The notes beneath the pieces are model-generated. The model saw only the letters and a program-made list of their open reading frames with translations. It was not told the DNA's origin and did not search any database. From positions 2,556,001 through 2,620,000 of the forward strand of contig CM063292.1 in assembly GCA_032173965.1 (NCBI GenBank): a stretch of 64,000 nt of DNA, given 5' to 3'. The translations under genes and the position numbers were made by a program. This stretch comes from Sitta carolinensis. Taxonomy: Eukaryota; Chordata; Aves; Passeriformes; Sittidae. Below, piece by piece: positions 11,235 through 21,849 of the stretch. How positions within the stretch are numbered: position 1 is the first letter of the stretch; each line of letters begins with the position of its first letter.

Positions 11235-13894
11235 TGACCTCTGGGACACAAGGATGTGCCCTCAGCAAGAGCTTGGAGCTGTCAGCTGAGCCAGCCCAGC
11301 AGCTGCAGAGCGCTGCCGATGCTCTGCACAGTTAGAGCAGAGCCTGCTGACATTCCTGTGCTTTGACATTCCCTGATTTATTTCCAATTTCAGGTGCCCA
11401 AAGAGATGCATGTTTTGCTCTCCAGCCCTGTTTCAGCACTGAGGGGATCTGTTCTGAAGCAAGGCCTGGCTTTGGGAATAAAAGAAGGGGATGTGCTTCC
11501 CTGTGCTGACGGCACTTCATTGTTCTCGTGCCTCCTCCAAGCCCAATTCAGATTAGATTCACTATCAGTCATGATTATGGAAAAGAAGTGATAAAACGTG
11601 GCTTGGAAAAAAAAATCATGTTTGGACAAGAATTTGCTGACATATTGTGGAGTGATAACACGATAGTGAAAATAGCCAGATCCTGCCTGGCCTGGCGTCT
11701 GGAATCAGTAAAAAAGAGGCAGGCAGGAATAGTGCAAGCTGACTTCTGTTCCCTTTCCAGCACAAAATCAGCACCTTTTAGGATTTTTTTAGAAACCCAC
11801 CGCTAGGATTTGCATGGAAAATTTGCCTTTATCCCCGAATTTTGGCTCCAGGCTGGATTGCATTGCAATCATTTCTCACCAAAGTCCTGGGGGAGTTTCT
11901 GGAGGTACAAGAGGAGGAATCTCCAGTTGGGTTTGCCAATCCCAGCTGGAGCATCCACAGCTGGCACTGGAGGAATGCTGCTGTGGCTGGAGGAGGAGAG
12001 CAGGGCAACCCTAAAAAATGAGAAAACTGCATGGTTTGAACTGGGATTTAGTCTCTGTTAGGTCCCAGGAATTCTGCTGAGGGTGGTGGGAGGTGGCTCC
12101 GGGGTTATGCCACATCTCCTGACTTCCAGGGAAAGGGGGTGGACAACTTTCACTTCTGAACCCAGCAGCCCACTCTGGCCAAGGCTGATAAACACAAGAC
12201 CACTTTATCATCACAAAACCCTACAAATCAGGTGAAAATTGGTGTCTGGGGTGAAAAATAACACAGCTGGGAATGCTGCAGAGCCTGGCCGTGCTCTATC
12301 CCATCAGGCTGATGGATGGACACCATGACTCCATAATTCTGGTCTCCTAAAACCATGTTTCCCCATCAGGAAAAATCTCCTCCTTGAAGTTGCTCTTTCT
12401 TTGGTTATATTCCATACACAAAGAGGGAATAGCTGGAAAGACCTGGACTCTTCCCTGGTAATTCCCAGGCTCTCAGGCACAATCTGGTATTGAATGAGAA
12501 TTTGCATACAGAATAAGGAAAGAGGTGGTGAAGGAGCGCAGAAACCAAGAGATGGTTTTAATAATGGCAGTGTGGAAAGGCAGTGAGTGCATAAAATGGG
12601 CTGGAGTTTTATTTTTTGGGGATTTTTTTTGTGCTGAAGGTCCCCATTGTGTTTGGACTGGGTGTCCCTGGGTCCACCCCTAACCACAAAAATCATTCTT
12701 CAGGTCCTCTGCCCCTTCTGCCAACACTGGGATTTGTGGAGTATTGGATCTCTTCAGTAAGAAGGCTTCAAACTCTTTTTTTTTGGGGGGGGGCTAGATA
12801 TACTTTGCCATAAAAGAAGGATTTTATTTTCTTAATTCCCCCCCACCCCTCTTCACCTCATGCCTTTGTGCACCTCAGCAATCCCTGCTCCTCCACAGGA
12901 CTCTGCTCCTCCACTCCTTGATCAACTTTTGCCTTGTAACATCTTAATTGAGTCAAAACCAGAGGTACCTGACCATTCCAAAAGAGGAGAAGAGAGGGAA
13001 CAGCTCCTAGGGAGTGGGCGCAGCGCGGCTTTTCCATAAAATGCTATTTCTGTCGTTTTATGGCTGAGCGTGTCTACGAGAGGATTCTTTGTGCAGAAAG
13101 TGAAAATGCCATGAAATGCCTGGGATCCTCTTGCATCTGCAGGAATGTCCACGTTGCAAGAGACCTCTGTAAATATTTATACCTGACGACTTCGCAGCTG
13201 GCTATTAAGTGCCCTGATTGTTCCTGTATTGCTGCTCGCAAATGGAGATCTGGCATTTAAAGGATGCAGCACAAATTGTTCCCTTGGCCTTCGCTTTTGG
13301 TCAGAGAATTTACTCAGGGCTGGTGATATCACTGGGGAAACATCCTCTGGCCCCTTCTTTCCATGAGTGCACGACGAGCGGAGATCTCCCTGGTGGAAAA
13401 CGGGGAGGGGAAAAGTGGGAAAAACACCCAAAAAAGACCTGTTTGGGGGCTCCAGAGAAAACACGTGGTTAGGGACCTCTCTGGGGACACCCCCAGAGGT
13501 CCAGGTGTCTCTGTGGTGTTGGTGGCATCTCGAGTGGGTGTTGCAGCCCCAGCTGCTCTCCCTTTGGTTGGACGTTGGCCAAGGCACCGCGGCAGAGGGA
13601 CCGTGGTGACTCAGTTTTGCCATTTTTGCCACGGATCTGCTCCTGACAAAGCCTTTCCTGCCAGCTGGGGTCGGGGGTGGTGTTAACCCCTCGCTGGTTG
13701 GTTGTGGGGACCATCCCAGGTGGGTTGTGGCAGCTCAGGGGTGCTCAGGTGAGGATGGGACAGCCCAAAGCTGGTTCAGGGTTGGGGCTGCTGGCAGAGG
13801 AAACTTCCAACAGGGTTTTTTTGGGATCTGCTACTCCAGGGCTGGGGCAAGGCTCAAGGGGGAAACAGAGAGCAGCCACATCCTCCTGTTATCC
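11235..13894. other. Unique non-coding sequence
   Basis: No gene or recognised repeat is seen. A T9G10-like homopolymer junction lies near 12776-12795. Several overlapping open frames at 13177-13714 occur on both strands in GC-richer DNA and show no recognisable protein family. Confidence 0.5.
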
Positions 13895-13899
13895 ATCCT

Positions 13900-14571
13900 T
13901 GTTGGGCAGGATGAAAGTTTAACAGGGCAGTTTTCCAAATAGGAATGCTCAGCAGAAGGTTCTCTAGAAATGAAAGCAAGTTTTGATAGAGAAGAACAAA
14001 AGATCCTGAAAACAAAGAATGCTGAGCTAATTGTTACTGGACAAAGGTTGAGATGAACTAAAAAGAGATTTTATGGTTAAAAGCAAAGGATAAGTTGTCT
14101 ACAAACAAAAGCGTGTTTTTACCAAGTAAAGATAAATCTCAAAAAGCATAGGCAAACAGAAAACATGTTTTTACCAAGTCAGAAGAATTTTCCACTGCAG
14201 AAAAACAGAAAGACAAGTTCTAAGCTTCAGATATAACATCCTAACTCATGATTGGCTGGTTAGCACTATAGTCTGGTAATATTAATAGTTATAAGCTATA
14301 GGTAATGGTAAAGGGATTGTGTGTGATGCTGATTGGTTGTTATGTATTAATATATTCAGCAAAGAAAAATATATAATATACAATAAAATATCCAATGCAT
14401 TGTAACCAGAGCAGAGGTGGCTTCAGGCATGGCTTAGGCTGGAGCTGGCAGCTCACAGGTGTGGCTCTGTGTCTCAATCTTAGCTAAAGATTGCTGTAAC
14501 TTCTCCTCTGCAATAAACACATTTTTGAAGAGCAGCCTGGGGTCCCACATCTCTCCTCTCAGGCTCTTACA
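13900..14571 (+). mobile_element. Solo LTR of an endogenous retrovirus, ERVL-like
   Basis: A 672-bp element begins TGTTGGG and ends CTTACA (5' TG...CA 3'), with ATCCT immediately on both sides (13895-13899 and 14572-14576). A 5-bp target-site duplication is typical of ERVL-class elements. The U3-like part is A-rich and contains a 13-bp direct repeat (GTTTTTACCAAGT at 14115-14127 and 14167-14179). It also has inverted CCAAT boxes (ATTGG near 14251 and 14332) and a TATAATATA box near 14372-14380. An AATAAA signal lies at 14512-14517. No internal gag, pol or env sequence is present, so this is a solo LTR left by recombination between two LTRs. The intact duplication suggests a fairly recent insertion. 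Confidence 0.88.
14365..14380 (+). promoter_or_regulatory. LTR TATA-like box
   Basis: An AT-rich run containing TATAATATA sits about 130 bases upstream of the LTR's AATAAA, the expected relative order for U3 promoter and R polyadenylation signal. The two inverted CCAAT boxes lie 40-120 bases upstream. Promoter activity is inferred, not shown. Confidence 0.5.
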
Positions 14572-14576
14572 ATCCT

Positions 14577-17019
14577 CACTACAAATTGGTTTCGACCCCA
14601 GGCATGTGAAAACGCCACTTTATCATCCCCACTGCCAGTGCCAGTGTCAAGGAGACCTTTGTGGCCTCCCGTTTTAGGCAATTTAACAGTTCAGCTGCAC
14701 CTTTGGCAGGGCTCAAATCAATCCTGAGTTTGTGTTGGGCAGCCAGGAGGATTTCAGAGAGGGGACAGAAACCATTAGGAAACCAAACAAACCACAAAGT
14801 GCTTCGTTCTGACTTTCTTCTGAAAGGAGCCGCTCCCCAACTTCTCCTTTTGAAAAGCTGTCTCATCGTTGGGCTAATTTGGAGCTAATGAAAAATAAAT
14901 CGGCCCCCTCGGGGCCTGCCAGGAGAATCCTGCGTTTCATTCTGCTGGAAATGAAGCAAATAAAACCAAATTAATCGTGAAAAGCTGAAATTCTGGCAGG
15001 GAGTCTGTGTTTCTGACAGGGTTTTGGAGACTGAGGGAGCAGGTGATCCTCACTCTGCAGAGCTGTGCCTGGACAAAAACCTCCCAGTGCTGCTTTTTAT
15101 TTATTTGATCCCTCAGAAAAGCTGCAGGCACCATTCAAAGCTGCCACGTTGCCTTTGTTTGACCTGGTTGATCCTTCAAATTATTTTGGATTAATAATTT
15201 GGGTGATGTTCTCATCTCCCTGTGCCCAATCTCTATAAACCCCTACATCACAGCCCTATAATGAAATCCTTTGTAGCCTTTGGAGCAGTCATGAAAGTCA
15301 ATGGAATAATTTTTCCCAAGAATGCATTCCAGGAGTCCCTCCTTTCCTCATTCCCTGCTCAGTTACCACCTGCTTTCCAGCTAATTACTTCTATTCCTAA
15401 TTTTGTTTATCCTTTGGGTGTTGACACTGCAAGAAGCCAAGATTTAAGGGGATCCCTTGGGTGGGCTGGGCTGCAGGATGGGCTTAGGCTGTGGCTCACG
15501 ACTTTGGGATCCTTGTGGGTTTATCTTTAGGACCTTTCAACTTGGAAAGGAAAAAATTTATCTGAAACCTCACAGCTCGGATTTTAAACAGAGGGGATGT
15601 GCTGTGCTCGGTGTAAGCAGAATATTTACAGTTCTAAGGCAGGATGACAGATGCCCCTTACAAATAATAAATAAAGCTTGAGTGTTGGGAAGAAGATTCA
15701 TAAGGATAAAAATAATAATGGAATAGTCTTTATTGAGGAAAATGAAGCTGGGATACAAACCCCAAATAAATTTACTGTTTACTGAAGCACTGTGGAGTTT
15801 GTAGATATCGCTATAAAATCATTTTTATCATCTGTGCTGAAGGTTTGGGTCAGTGGGGCTGTTTCCTAGAAAACTTAAACTCAGCCCTAATAGTCCCAGG
15901 GAGGTCCAGACAGCTCCAGCCAGGCTGAGGGAAACTCAGATTCCTGCAAAACACAGTGATTTTGAGAATGGGAGTGCATTAACTGACCTGGAATTGCTTG
16001 GTCTGAATTCACATCCCTGGACATGCCTCAAAATCTGTCCTGGTTCAGACTAAACTAGGCAGCACATCTGGAGCTGTAAAATGAGGGGCTGCAAAGGGAA
16101 TTCCTCAGGATTCCCAGGCTCAGAGGGTCAAATCCTAAATCCTCTCTGCTGAGCTGGGTGCAGGCTCCCAGTCACCAGCACAGCCTCGGCCATAAAGGCT
16201 GGTATCAGGCACTGGAAAAGGGAATTTCTCCTCTCTTCAGGAGGTGTGGAGCTGCCAGAGAATGCAAAATAATGCTTTACATTCGAATTCTGTCAAGGAT
16301 ATGGGGAATTAAATGTATTGGCTTTGGATGTCTTCAGAAAAGGGGAAAATAAATTTGGAGTTGTCTCCAAAGTTTATGCAGGTTATTGATAATGGAATCT
16401 CTGTGCCAGGAAGAAATGTGGGAAAGCTGCTAAAAGAGTCATGTGGGATAGGAAGATAATAATGTGGAAATCAATCCCAGGGCTGGCATTGATCCATCCA
16501 GGCAAGCAGCAGTTCTGGAGGAAAAAGCTCTTTTTGTTTTAGAACAACATTATTCTGGAAGCAAAGGAAAACCTCAATGTCTCCCATGGGTTAATCCAAG
16601 TTTAAGCAACTGGCTGGCCCCACAAAAAGTGGAATTTTTGGTGTTGGAACGTTTCTGATGCCCTTCCCACAGAGGATACCTATAAACCAACCAGTCTTGG
16701 CTCAGTGCTGCCTTTAACAGGTGACATTCATGTTTTTGAAGCTGCCAGGACTGGAGCAGGAGCTGCGAGCCCGCTCTTACCTCGGGACCCAGGGTGCTCT
16801 GGGTGGAAATGCAGGAAGAGGAATCACAGGGAATGTCTCTGAGGGAATAGGGATGTGGATTAGGGAAGGCCACTGACAGCCCAGCCCCTCTTCTGACCTC
16901 TTGGGGGTTGGATTTGAAGCACCCTGGAGTTTTACACAGCTCCAGGTTTCATTTGGGCACAAGGGAAATTCAGATTGGTTTTGGGGGGGGTGTATTTGTA
17001 GGTGTGGATATGAATTCTT
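14577..17019. other. Non-coding stretch, possible conserved element at about 14580-15000
   Basis: No gene is supported. The first 400 bases contain no recognisable repeat and include homeodomain-type AATTAAT sites and a short GC hairpin (14902-14916, GGCCCC-CTC-GGGGCC). This may be regulatory, but that is inference. The remainder to 17019 is ordinary unique sequence. Confidence 0.35.
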
Positions 17020-17205
17020 CCCTGGGAGGATGGTGAGGCACTGGAAGAGTTTGCCCAGAGGAAATGTGGGTGTCCCATCCCTGGAGGTGCCCAAGGCCAG
17101 GTTGGGTGGAGCTCTGGGATAGGGGGAGGTGTCCCTGCCCGAGGAACTGGAGCATCTTTAAAACCCCTTCCAGCCCAACCCATGCCATGATTCTCTGGTT
17201 CTATT
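17020..17205 (+). mobile_element. CR1 LINE fragment, 3' end, forward orientation
   Basis: The order matches avian CR1: GGATGGTGAGGCACTGG, TTGCCCAGAGGAA, CCATCCCTGGAGGTGCCC, AAGGCCAGGTTGG, GGTGTCCCTGCCC, CCCCTTCCAGCCCAACCC, then CATGATTCTCTGGTTCTAT as a decayed terminal octamer array. It is 5'-truncated and non-coding. Confidence 0.9.
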
Positions 17206-18199
17206 CCTGGACCAAGCTGTCCCACCTCCATTTCCACATATGACTCCTTGCCCAGATCTGGACCGGGCTCAAGTGGTCCAGAGAGAGTTTATTTCCTTTC
17301 AGAAACACATTTAATATTCAGGACAAACATTTCCTTTGGCTTTGGTGTTTGGGCACTGCAGGGCAGGAGAGCACCTCCAGCAGCAGGGCTGAATCCAACC
17401 CCACGTGCTAAAGCCCACTTGAGGGTTTGTAGACCCCAAACACCTCCTTTGAAGACACCAGAGGGTGATTTTTGCCCTGGCTGCACAACGTGTTCTGATG
17501 AGAGAAGGAAACACACTCTTCCCTCGCCGAGCTTACACTGCACAGCCCCACCACTGACAGCACGGCCTGAGCCATCAGCAACTGGGAGAAATCCCTTTTG
17601 GGAAGTGTGTTTGCTCTCCAGGATGCCTGGAAAGGCTTGTGAGCAGTGACACACTCAACCTGGTGACCGCAGCTGCCTCCCAGCCCAAGTTTGGAGCGAG
17701 CTGGGCTCAGGTATGGCCAGAAACAGCAGCAGCCCCACGGGCTCGTCCTGCAGCCCTGCCCTGGGGGAGCTGCTGCTGCCAGCCAACAAACGGAGGCCTG
17801 GATGATCAGAAATGCTCTGCACTGCCAGATCCGTGCAGAACAAAGGCAGGCTTGCAGCAGCAGGACAGATGGACACAGAGCAGGTTTCCCTTGGCTTGCA
17901 GAGGCCGTGCTGGCAGCGCGGTGCCGCAGACCTGCAGAGCTGGGGCAAAGCAGCAGGGACATTTGGGATGTGAGGAGAGGAGTGAAAATACCCTGCCCGG
18001 GGGCATTCTGTCACCTCCCGTGGCACAGGTGTTCTCCTCTTGACCTTTGGATGTTCTCCAGTTATTTTTCCTAGATTTCTGTTTGTATCTTTCCCGACAA
18101 AATTTCTCAAAATCCTCTTTTGCCCAAAGAGGGGATGGAGACGTCACCAGCTCCTGCACTTTTCTTGTGGAATCCATCACATGTGGGTGAGGGGGCTCA
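17206..18199. other. Non-coding GC-richer stretch
   Basis: No gene is supported. Open frames are present in five of six frames between about 17250 and 18110, including a 184-codon minus-strand frame (17408-17962). Overlapping openness in so many frames indicates stop-poor composition rather than a coding exon, and none of the translations shows a recognisable domain. Confidence 0.45.
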
Positions 18200-18362
18200 A
18201 TGGGAAGGAATTTTTTTCCTGTGAGGGTGGGCAGGCCCTGGCAGAGGTGCCCAGAGCAGCTGTTGCTGCCCCTGGATCCCTGGCAGTTCCCAAAGCCAGG
18301 CTGGATGGGGCTTGGAGCACCCTGGGATGGTGGAAGGTGTTCCTGCCCTGGCAGGGGTGGCC
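18200..18362 (+). mobile_element. CR1 LINE fragment lacking its 3' terminus
   Basis: A well-preserved CR1 body segment: TGTGAGGGTGGGCAGGCCC, GAGGTGCCCAGAGCAGCTG, CCTGGATCCCTGGCAG, AGGCTGGATGGGGCTTGGAG, GGTGTTCCTGCCC and TGGCAGGGGTGG. The usual downstream CCTTCCAACCC block and ATTCTATG octamers are missing, so the 3' end has been deleted. Among the forward copies this is the least diverged by eye. Confidence 0.9.
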
Positions 18363-19382
18363 AAATAATTCTGAGGCTCCGCAAATTGGAGAATTTCCTG
18401 TCCCTTGGTTTATTTTATCATCATGGTTTCTGCTGCAGAAGATTCCTTGAACATTCAAAGTTTGTACCAGCAGCCAAGGAACAATAAAAAGGTTGCAAAG
18501 ACTTTCCGGGGTGACAAGAAACTGCTGGACCCAGTAGGAGGTTGGGAATTAAGAGGATTGCAAATATTGCAATTATTTTGAGGGCTGCAAAGTTGAGAAT
18601 ACTCCTAAAACTTCTGCTTCTGATACTAAAAGGGTCCCCCAAGTGATGGAGGCATAGAGCTGAACCCCAGGCCATGGGTGTTTGAGGTAATTTTTATTTA
18701 TTGTTATATTTTGCAACCGAGTTAAATAGAAAAAGCTGAAATCTTTATCACTTGCTGGAACTATTTCCTCCCTTTAAACCTTTGAGCAACAGAGATAAAA
18801 AGTGAGTGTTACTTGTGATGCTGGGGGAAAGAATGCAATATTCTGTGCGGTTCTGTCTGGAAGAACCCCTCTGCTCCAGCCTTGCTTTCTCCCCCTCAGC
18901 CCCAGGCATGGAGACACCAACTCATCTATTTCAGAAGTGGAGGCCGCTCATTTTTAACTTCAAAATCCTATTTCTTGCCTTTCCCTTCTGGTTTGGACAG
19001 ATTTCAATCCAATTGCAGAAGCAACCAAGGCTTGGCATGACCAAATCTGTGCCAAACGTGGAAACACATCTGAAAAAATAAGGGTGGGCACGGGGCTGCA
19101 GAGGGTCTGGTTCGGTGGAAATTGTTAACTCAGGCTGAACATCTCCCCTCTGCCCCTGGAGTGCTAAGACTCCTCTTCCCCTGGTGGGGAAATTAAACTG
19201 GGGACCCTGGGAGAGAAGATAAAAGCAGCTTTTGGGAGGCCAAAAAGATGCCCAGCCAGCATCCCTGCGAGGACGTGGGGATTAGGGGAATACGTCGAAT
19301 TTCCAAATTTAGAGCCGAGGACTCGCTTCCCATAAACAAAGGCTGCTTTTTAAAACGAGATGTTAGGGAGATAATGCACCAG
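18363..19382. other. Unique non-coding sequence
   Basis: Nothing recognisable. The open frame at 18806-19081 has no domain, and no plausible splice context could be assigned. Confidence 0.5.
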
Positions 19383-19410
19383 AAAAAAAAAAAAAAAAAA
19401 AAAAAAAAAA
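19383..19410 (+). repeat. A28 homopolymer tract
   Basis: An uninterrupted run of 28 A, followed by GGAAAAA repeats. No AATAAA lies close upstream, unlike the A tracts at 10953 and 59266. Confidence 0.9.
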
Positions 19411-21795
19411 GGAAAAAGGAAAAAGTTTTCCTTTGTGACTAAATTCTGTTATTTTGCAGCCAGCCTTCAAATGGGCTGTTGGTGCAAGTGAACAAACGCT
19501 TCCTGTCTGTGCGTCCTCATGGGTGGTCGCGTTTTAAAATGAAATATCCAGGCTGACAAATGCCTTTACAAAGGCCAGATTATAAACTGTAAACCTACTG
19601 TCAGCTGGGCAGGGAAAAAAAATCCAAATGCCTCTTATACCATTTAAAGATTTAGTTTGGCTTCAACACTAAAGCACTTCATCTTGAAGGAGAAAGGAGC
19701 TTAGAGTTTATAAATTGTTGTTTGGGCTCTAGTAAGCTCTGGATAAGGGAATCTCTCTGCTAGGAAACAAATGACCTCCCCAAAATTTAGGGAGCTCTGG
19801 GTATTGTTACGAAGACAAAATGCCTTGGAAAAATGTCCCTGGAATACAAAGGGATTTGAGACAGCTCTGTTACTCTTAACATACGGTTCATACAGCTGCA
19901 AAGGGCAAATCCTACAGTTCCAGCCTCTAAAAAAGGGTGGAAAAAAGTTAAACATATCAGGGTAATAAAATAAAAGCTGTTTAGATTGTTCCCCTCTGGC
20001 TAAATCTGCTCTAGACTCACTCTTGCACAGGGTTGTTGAACTCAGGCTGAATATCCACATTATTTTGGCAAAAACCTCCCAAAATTTCCTATATTCTCCT
20101 CAGGGGTGAGTGAAGAGGGAAGTTTTATGGAAAATACATTTATGGCAGCGTGGTTTCCACACTCAGCAATTTGAATCTAAAGGGGAGGAACGAAGGAACT
20201 CCAGGAGGAGAAGCCGTGGGCATTGCACACCCTTGCACCAGCAAGGGAAATCCTGCAGCCCTTTGTGAATTCCTGCTCAGTGGCAGCATTTCCAACCCGC
20301 CCTGAGCTCGGAACTTTCACTGCAGAGCTTCTGCTCTCCAAATGCCACCCAAGGTCCCCCTTTTTTCCATGGGTTGTGTTCATGGATTTTGAACTGGCCA
20401 TAGGAGTCACAAGGCAGAAAATTGTGTTTACTCTGCAAATCCTTGCTGTGTTCCTCTTGCTTTTTTTTTTTGTTTTTTTTTTGGGTTTTTTTGGGGTTTT
20501 TTTCTTTTTTTGGTTTTTTGGCCAGGAATGTTGCAGGTCATGCTGCCCTTGCTGGAGGCAAGCAGAGATGTTGGTGGAAATCAGCAGATCCAGGAAAGAT
20601 TTGGGATGGGTGGGAAGCAGAAAAGAAAACACCACTTCCTTGTGTTTTAATATTTCATTTTCCTTCCAGTCATCTCACAGCAATCAGCACTACCCAAGGC
20701 ATCACTTCTCATTCCTTTCCCTGGGAATTTTTATTACTGGTGTCCATACTGATGAGCACAACTCTTTGACTCTCTTTCCTTGGGAAACCACCACCTCCAT
20801 CCTTTGAGATATCTGCTCTAAACCCTGTAAACCACATTTTTCTTGTGCCTTTCTCTTTTTAGGAGACTGGAAATCCTGCAGAGCATCAAACCAACTCTTG
20901 GAGATGGCTCTTGGCAGGTTCCAAAGGGTGTGAGGTAGGAACACGTTCAATTTTCTAAGCGTGTTCCATTTTCAAAGCCAGTTCAATTTCCATGCCAGAG
21001 GCTAAAGTTTGTCAGCACCAAATTCCGTGGGACCTTTGGAAAAGATGATTATTCCAGTGCCCATCAGATTGTTTTAGGGCTTGAATGTGATTCCTGCTGG
21101 GACTCAGGCCCTCAGCTGTCCCTGCTCTCCTACCCAGAGACCGATGACAGTTGTGCAGCTGCTTCCAAAGCTTTTGTCCAAAAGGAGCACAAAGGAAATT
21201 GCTGGAAAATCTTCACAGCGGATCTCCCTCCGCCCACGGGGTGGTGGGAATAAACATCACAACTTCAGATCTTGGTGAATGCAGATAAATTGAGGCTGAG
21301 CTGATAAGTTAATGACACACCAAAAGCAGATTGCTTCAGGGACTGGAGGGATAAGTGGGCAAAGAGCAGAGTCCTGGAATCCTGACAAATCCTGGAATGC
21401 TTTGACGTTGTGTCCCCCCTCCCTGTGCCAGGAGGGAGCTCCTGCAGTCCTGTGCAGTGGGAATCTGGCTCTCAGCACCCGGGCAAGCCTCTTTTTTTGG
21501 GCTTCTTCACCCAGGCACGTCCAAAAGGGTTCTCCTGGAATGATTTCTCCAGGTGTGCCCTGCCCCATCCATCCACACCGCTGGGGTTTTTCCCTTGACT
21601 CCCCTTAGCTCATGCCTTCACTCCTGCTGTCCCAGGAGATTCCACATCCTCGTGTTCCCTCAGAAAATGGACTGAAGTGAATGAAGGAAGTGGAAAGTTG
21701 GGGGAAAACATTTTTAAGAAAATATTTTGCAAATTATTCCTACCCTGTCTTTCTCCATGGGTCTCCAGGAGATTGATGAGTGCTTACAAATCCTC
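19411..21795. other. Non-coding stretch, candidate regulatory segment at about 19490-20060
   Basis: No gene is supported. About 19490-20060 is repeat-free with balanced composition and could be a conserved non-coding element. A T/G-rich run (T11, T10 and similar) occupies 20461-20518 and opens frames such as 20223-20807 by removing stops. Confidence 0.3.
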
Positions 21796-21849
21796 TCTGG
21801 GCTATCTCAGAGACCTATTCCAACCTCAACAATTCCATGATTCTATGCT
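21796..21849 (+). mobile_element. CR1 LINE fragment, extreme 3' end
   Basis: A short remnant with CTCAGAGACCTATTCCAACC followed by CAACAATTCCATGATTCTATG, which is the end of CR1 with its terminal octamer repeats. Confidence 0.8.

Noticed and set aside
13900..14571. A provirus with retroviral genes
   Set aside because: Only one LTR is present, with target-site duplications directly at both ends and no internal coding sequence.
17408..17962. 184-codon minus-strand frame, cysteine-rich
   Set aside because: Five frames are open over the same GC-rich stretch, and the cysteines follow no known domain spacing.
20223..20807. 194-codon forward frame
   Set aside because: It passes through a T/G homopolymer-rich run giving a poly-Phe stretch; no domain, and a second frame is open over the same bases.
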